Assembly (NCBI RefSeq): GCF_026230105.1
Contig: NC_079477.1
Coordinates: 5,399,001 to 5,463,000, forward strand
DNA from: Diorhabda sublineata
Taxonomy: Eukaryota > Arthropoda > Insecta > Coleoptera > Chrysomelidae
Direction of reading: 5' to 3'
DNA length: 64,000 bases
Positions 59,140 through 64,000 of the stretch are shown here, in pieces. Each line of letters starts with the position of its first letter. The stretch's first letter is position 1. The position numbers were made by a program, and so were the translations under genes. The notes under the pieces were generated by a model, which was not told the origin of the DNA, ran no database searches, and worked only from the letters and a program-made list of their open reading frames with translations.

Positions 59140-60115
59140 TTTGCCGTATTCTATATTCACAAATATTTTCAAATGCTAGAATTAAACAAAGCGACGATAA
59201 TTTGGTTATTACCTAATCGACCTATTTTCACGTCACAAGGCTTAGGATCTTCTGTAAAATGAAGAGTTCCCAAAAAAACTAGGAGACAGTTTAGAGACTG
59301 CGGGAGAGTTCATTCAGCTACCCCCAGCAGAGTCGCCAAAGTCAGCGTGTTAAAGAGACCAGAACAGTACGTTTCTGTATTAAGCATCGTGATACGGCGT
59401 ACGGTGTGACGCTGTATGCGGCCGACGGCGTTTATATGTGACCGTAGCCTAACGATTTGCCTTCCGTTAGGTCTAACGTCACATTTTTTCACTAAAAAGG
59501 TAACAGATAACTCTTTTACCCTCGTGCTGTTTCAATACTGGTGACAGTAGCTGCCCTCCTAGGATTTGGATTGATTCCCATACAGGGTGTTCTATACTCA
59601 CAAATATTTTCAAATCTTAGAATTAAAAAATGCAAACGATAATTTGCTTATTGACTAAACTACCTATTTTCACGTCACAAGACTTAGGTGACACTGCAAA
59701 AGGATCTTCCGTAATCATCGTGATACGGCGGACGGCGTGACGCTGTACGCGGCCTACGGCGTTTATATGAGACCATAGCTTAACGATTTACCGTCCGTTC
59801 GGTTTAACGGCCCATCTTTTCACTAAAAGGGTAACAGATAACTTTGTTGCCCTTGTGCTGTTTCAACACTGGTGACAGCAACTGTCCTCCTAGGATTTGG
59901 ATTGATTAACATACAAGGTGTTCTATACTTACAAATATTTTCAAATCCTAGAATTAAACAAAGCAAACGATATTTTGTTTATTGCCTAAACGACCTATTT
60001 TCACGTTAAAAAACTTAGGTGACACTGCAAAAAGATCCAAAAAAATTAAGAGGCAGTCTCGCGACTGCCGGAGAGCTCAAACAGCTACCCCCAGCAGAGT
60101 TGCTACCCCTTTTAA
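59140..60115. repeat. Tandem repeat, three units of about 330-440 bp
   Basis: Units start at about 59150, 59590 and 59922 with TTCTATA(T/C)T(C/T)ACAAATATTTTCAAAT. All share CCTATTTTCACGT and CTTAGG. Units 1 and 2 share CATCGTGATACGGCG(T/G)ACGG and TGTGACGCTGTA-type words, AACGATTT(G/A)CC, CACTAAAA(A/G)GGTAACAGATAA and CTCCTAGGATTTGGATTGATT. Unit 1 and unit 3 carry GACTGC(G/C)GGAGAG and AGCTACCCCCAGCAGAGT, which unit 2 has lost by a roughly 110-bp deletion. GC-rich cores contrast with AT-rich surroundings. Confidence 0.75.
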
Positions 60116-61639
60116 TAGTCTGATTTTTGTTACAGTATCACATATCTAAATTAGTCCGTGTTTATGAGGGAGGTACAGATTTTGTACCCAAAGAAAATTA
60201 CCAAAAATTCGATTTGACCAAGATAAACATAATTTTGTAGATTATGCATATATATATTTCATTTTTTGCCTTTGTTTTTCTTAATATTTGATTAATTTTG
60301 TTATTTATTTATATTTTTGCATCGTTGAAATATAAGTGTTATCGTTAGATAACCAATTCCTCTCCAGTCTAAGCGCACTTTTCGTTTAAGGGAAAACGTC
60401 CCAGCTACAAAGAGTAAGATAAGCAGAAAATCTCGTCGAGGAAACCAGAGCTTCAGGCGTTTGTAAACCCTAGCGATCCACAGTGTTTTCTGGAAAGTGA
60501 TCTAACAAATTTTAATAGAAACATTTAAAGTACTCCTAGAAAGTTTTCTTATATATTCCTGCCTTAATTGTCCACTTCCATTTGTAAAGATCACAGTTAC
60601 TCCAAAGTTAATGTATAGTAAACCAAGAACATTCATATGCTGTAAATACAGGTATAGTAGACTAGACACTGAAATGATCGTCGAAAAGCATCAAGTTGGT
60701 AGTCCGTGTGCTCATACGTATAGAAGAGCAATTGGAGTTTACAAGTGAATTTTCAGACACCATTACAAAATTGCTAGTTTTGACAAAGAATAATCGGGTT
60801 TTTTGACTGTAGCTGGAACTAGTAAGAACAATTTAACACTTAGGGAAATGGTAATGTATCAAGTTCATCGGAATACAAGAGTCAAAATATCAAACGTGAA
60901 AGTTCCAAGAATAACAAAGAGCAGTTAAAGACTTTGAAGAATATGTGTGAAATTGGAACATTTCAGTGTATAGAAGAAAGTTTAAATAATGTAATGAAAG
61001 AATTCATCAATTACCGTTGAGAAATATTCATAGACAAGGTACAGCAAAACGATGGGATATACAGGATGAAACTTTTGCTCTTTTTATGTACAAAAGAAGT
61101 TTCTACACATAAATTGATATAGTTTATTTATTCTACTAATACTGTTTTATTGCCAGCCACCTAGTGCCTTATTATAAAAGAAGAAGACGGTTGAAGATTT
61201 TTGTTCAATAACCAATACACAAAACTTATCTTGCATTGTTTTGGTGAAGTTTTAAGTTATATTTAGCCGGTAATTTCAAGTGGAATTGAAGACGAGGCAA
61301 TGGGAGACCAAGCAGGAATGGCCAGTGTGTAAATTTCAAATTCAGGCAACATCGATGTCTAAAGGATTTTTTGATATTGTGGAAGGCATAAGATAAAGAC
61401 CAATTCCTTCGAATGATACAAAGAAATGGAACAGTAAAGATAGAATTGCTTAAGAAATTATCATATTTAGTAATTAAACATGAATGGCAACTATCTTCTA
61501 AAATGTGGATTGAACTGAAATTTTTCAGTATACAATTCAATTTTGTGACAGTTAGAAGAGATTAGAGGAACGGGGAAGTCCTTGAGCAAAGAAATAGGCG
61601 AGAGAATGGTCATGACAAAAGTCTTCACCAGAAATTATG
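60116..61639. other. Unassigned; possible 5' part of the copia element
   Basis: Purine-rich plus-strand sequence that may be decayed gag of the copia-type element downstream. No motif is certain and no LTR was found. Confidence 0.3.
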
Positions 61640-62660
61640 ACGCATAGCGTAACATTTTGAGAGCTAATTCCTTAATTAAGTAGTGTTATCACTGATCTGA
61701 TGTAGAAACTTATGCTCAAGAAAGATGAAAACAAGAATAGCAGTGAATCAACATCGTCAGCAGTTCAGAGATTTGGTAGTATTGATTCGAGTATGATGAA
61801 AAGTGAGAATAATAAAAAAGAAAGATATCTAATGCTTTGAGTATGTTAAAAGCCCTGCCACAAGGAAAAATTTTGTTGGCTTAAGAAGCAAAATGGTTTT
61901 ACAATTAACCGAGCATTGATAAGTGAATCTTCATCAAACTACAAATATAATGACTATAATAGACAAATAAAAAATGAAAAACCTCATAGTGGTTGGTCAG
62001 TGAGTCTTCAGAGCCAAATCAAATAAATAAAATGTTACTGAAACAAGACAGGTAGGTAGGTAAGTATTAAAAATCTAGTAGACGTGAAAGGTGTAGGTAC
62101 TGTGTCAGTATTGGCATAGAACAAAACAGAGTAGTGGAGAATAAAGTTGGAAAATGTATTGTAGATAATAGATTCAGCTGTTAATTTGTTCTCGTTAAGC
62201 ACTGTACAGAAACAAAGAAAAGTACTCAAATCAAAATAGGTGTCAGTTTGTGGATAAGGAAGACATACTCGAAGTATTAGTCAACAGGTAAGGGGAGGAA
62301 ATCCATATAGAAAACAGTTAAAACTCAGTTTTATGAATAAGTTAATGAGCTTGTAGTTTATATCTTGATGATTGGTATAAAAAGCTAGATCCTATAAATT
62401 ACGATCAAATGAGGATGGTAGATGTCAGACAACAGACCAAACAGTCGAAGTAAAGCTATGAAACCTGGAAAGCTCTTTTTTAAAGACGTAGAAGGGCCTT
62501 TTGATGAAGCTAGATATTTATTAATACCGTAAGACGATTATACAAGATACGGATATATACAAACAGAAAAAGAAATTGAAAAATAAAGAGCAGACAATGG
62601 ATTAGCGTTATTTCTTGCAGAACTAAAGAAGCTGGCTAATGAGAAATAATTATTATTGTG
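61640..62660 (+). pseudogene. Copia-type retrotransposon gag/protease/integrase remnant
   Basis: Plus-strand frames in order: a gag zinc-knuckle-like stretch (CFEYVKSPATRKNF, about 61836), the end of protease (LVDVKGVGTVSVLA, about 62076, and ENVL-stop-IIDSAVNLFSLST, about 62150, matching the NVLYVPD...NLFSVS block), then the integrase core: KPGKLFFKDVEGPFDEARYL (about 62460, first catalytic Asp) and DDYTRYGYI, then RADNGLALFLAELKKLA (second Asp region, SDNG block). Several stops are present and there is no RT. This is known LTR-retrotransposon order, and the copy is clearly dead. Confidence 0.6.
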
Positions 62661-64000
62661 CTGATACACCCCAGTAATGGAAGAGTATAGTTTTAGGGAA
62701 AACTTCATTTTTCGCTAGATGGAGAAGGGTTTCTTTAATTTAACAGTTAAACATGACTTATATATCGGAGCTAAATAATAAAGTAACTTAAGATGAATGA
62801 TAACGTGTTATCCACATTCGATTTTTATAACTCACTATCATCGAGTTCACTGCTTAAACTACCTCTTCGACAATGGTGTTTTCGTAGTTATCAAATCAAG
62901 CTTTTTGATAAGTGTGAGAAAAATAACTGCACGTTTCATCCATGGGTATAATGGTTCGATCCTTCTCACAATATTGCTTACGTATTTACCACCTCCGAAT
63001 CCCGTGTCTTCCTTGACCTTTTGGTGTGAATGTTTAAGGGTAGGCGCTGTTTTTTCTTACACACACCAATCATCTAATCGCTAACATCAATATCTACTCT
63101 ATCTGAGGTTTTATATGCATTTTATTCAGCGTGGAAAGTTGCCACTTTTCAATATTTTCACCTCGTTTGATAACATTTTTCATTGTGCCCGGACGAATAT
63201 AATCTTATAATTATTATCTGCACGCGTGACTGACTCAGAGACACACACTTCTATTATATGGAATGAACAAAAATATAAAACTGGCTAGATAATAGTGATA
63301 TTTTGTTGAAAAATGAACCACGTGTATTGTGAAATATACCTATAATATAAAAAAATGTGTAAAGAAAGTCCAAATTGGTTAATTATTGGTTTGGATGCGG
63401 TAGAGCGAGACCATTTCGTCATAATTATTCTCGCACAATACAAACATTGCAATAACGGCAATTTTATGAAACAGCATTGTCAATTTTTTGATCACAAGGT
63501 TAAAATGCGCAAGAAAATAGTTTTCTCTGGTTTTAAAAAAGCTGTGCACCCTCTTTATAAATGCAAATCTACGAAAAATTGTGTAACGTCATTTAAATAA
63601 AATTAATAATAACAAATTTCTATAGACTGGACCGTGTTTTCAAATTAATTTTCTAGTCCACTCTGTTTCATCTCTTATAACAATAAAACGACAAAATAAT
63701 TACAAACCATCGAAGATAAAGGTATTGATCAGTGACGAGAGCTCTGCAAATCATATTGTTACGTGTCTCCGTCCTAGAGCCGGTCCGGCTTAGATGTATT
63801 GAAATTCTTTGCGCTTTTGAGTTACTTTTTATAAACCACGTTTGATGTGTTTTTTTATTCGTTTTTATAGCAAGCGGTTTATTTACATTGTTTCTTTCGA
63901 ATCGTTTCTAGGAAGGTCTATTTATTTGTTTGTTTTGTTTCTTTTTTTCTAGAATTTTTAAAAACTTCGTTTAGCGCAGTTTAGTTCAGTTTAAAAGAAA
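62661..64000. other. No feature recognised
   Basis: AT-rich. A plus-strand frame at 63355-63600 is open for 81 codons but matches nothing I know. A short palindrome AGCCGGTCCGGCT lies near 63778. Confidence 0.3.

Noticed and set aside
61640..62660. Endogenous virus or intact LTR retrotransposon
   Set aside because: The order is copia-type, but there are many stops, no RT and no LTR pair, so it is a dead retrotransposon fragment.

Overview
This is AT-rich eukaryotic DNA, most likely from an insect. It has spliced GT-AG exons with short AT-rich flanks, no operons, and one recognisable host gene set in a dense field of decayed transposons. The mix of transposon families (mariner, DUF4817-type mariner relatives, IS630-like, piggyBac, hAT, Crypton-like, Helitron, I/CR1/RTE-like LINEs, copia) fits an insect with a large repeat-rich genome. 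A beetle is a reasonable guess, but that is an impression and not shown by the sequence.

Host gene: the minus strand from 8866 to 237 carries the first five coding exons of FGGY, a carbohydrate (D-ribulose-type) kinase. The splice phases agree across all four junctions, and the gene runs off the left edge of the window. Its two large introns hold a palindromic mariner-like derivative (1379-2690), a LINE reverse-transcriptase fragment (2700-3560), a dispersed repeat (4285-4830), a long-inverted-repeat element (5645-7010), a MITE (7066-7489) and another LINE fragment (7600-7870).

Transposon field, left to right: mariner (9440-10560), a 51-bp minisatellite (11217-11336), Tc1-like (11830-12385), hAT-like (12840-13690), the second copy of the dispersed repeat (14567-14990), an IS630-like N-terminus (15798-16310), piggyBac (16533-18063), a possible mariner remnant (19480-19860), a three-copy repeat (23425-24440), a DUF4817-type mariner (25291-26021), a conserved unnamed family (27694-28173), Tc1-like (28318-28620), a CR1-like LINE tail (29030-29420), an internally deleted I-type LINE (30301-31880), an IS630-like transposase split by a LINE (32288-34590), mariner (35780-36340), a large foldback element (36440-37400), a mariner-like end (38796-39354), a foldback element with tRNA-like arms (39360-40040), an RT LINE (41200-42085), a second mariner in the opposite orientation (42150-43345), a Crypton-like tyrosine recombinase (45656-46631), a foldback (46989-47352), a Helitron/Pif1 remnant (47383-47961), LINE and mariner pieces (48760-50420), a DUF4817-type mariner (51690-52275), an RT LINE (52880-53640), an internally deleted mariner with intact ends (55165-55938), tandem repeats (57760-58170 and 59140-60115) and a copia-type pol fragment (61640-62660).

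Nearly every transposon copy has stops, frameshifts, deletions or changed catalytic residues, so none looks active. The most unusual items are the foldback element carrying tRNA-like pol III promoter motifs in both arms, and the Crypton-like recombinase pseudogene with a short intron and a nearby 13-12-13 bp palindrome. Long stretches between these features show nothing I can name.
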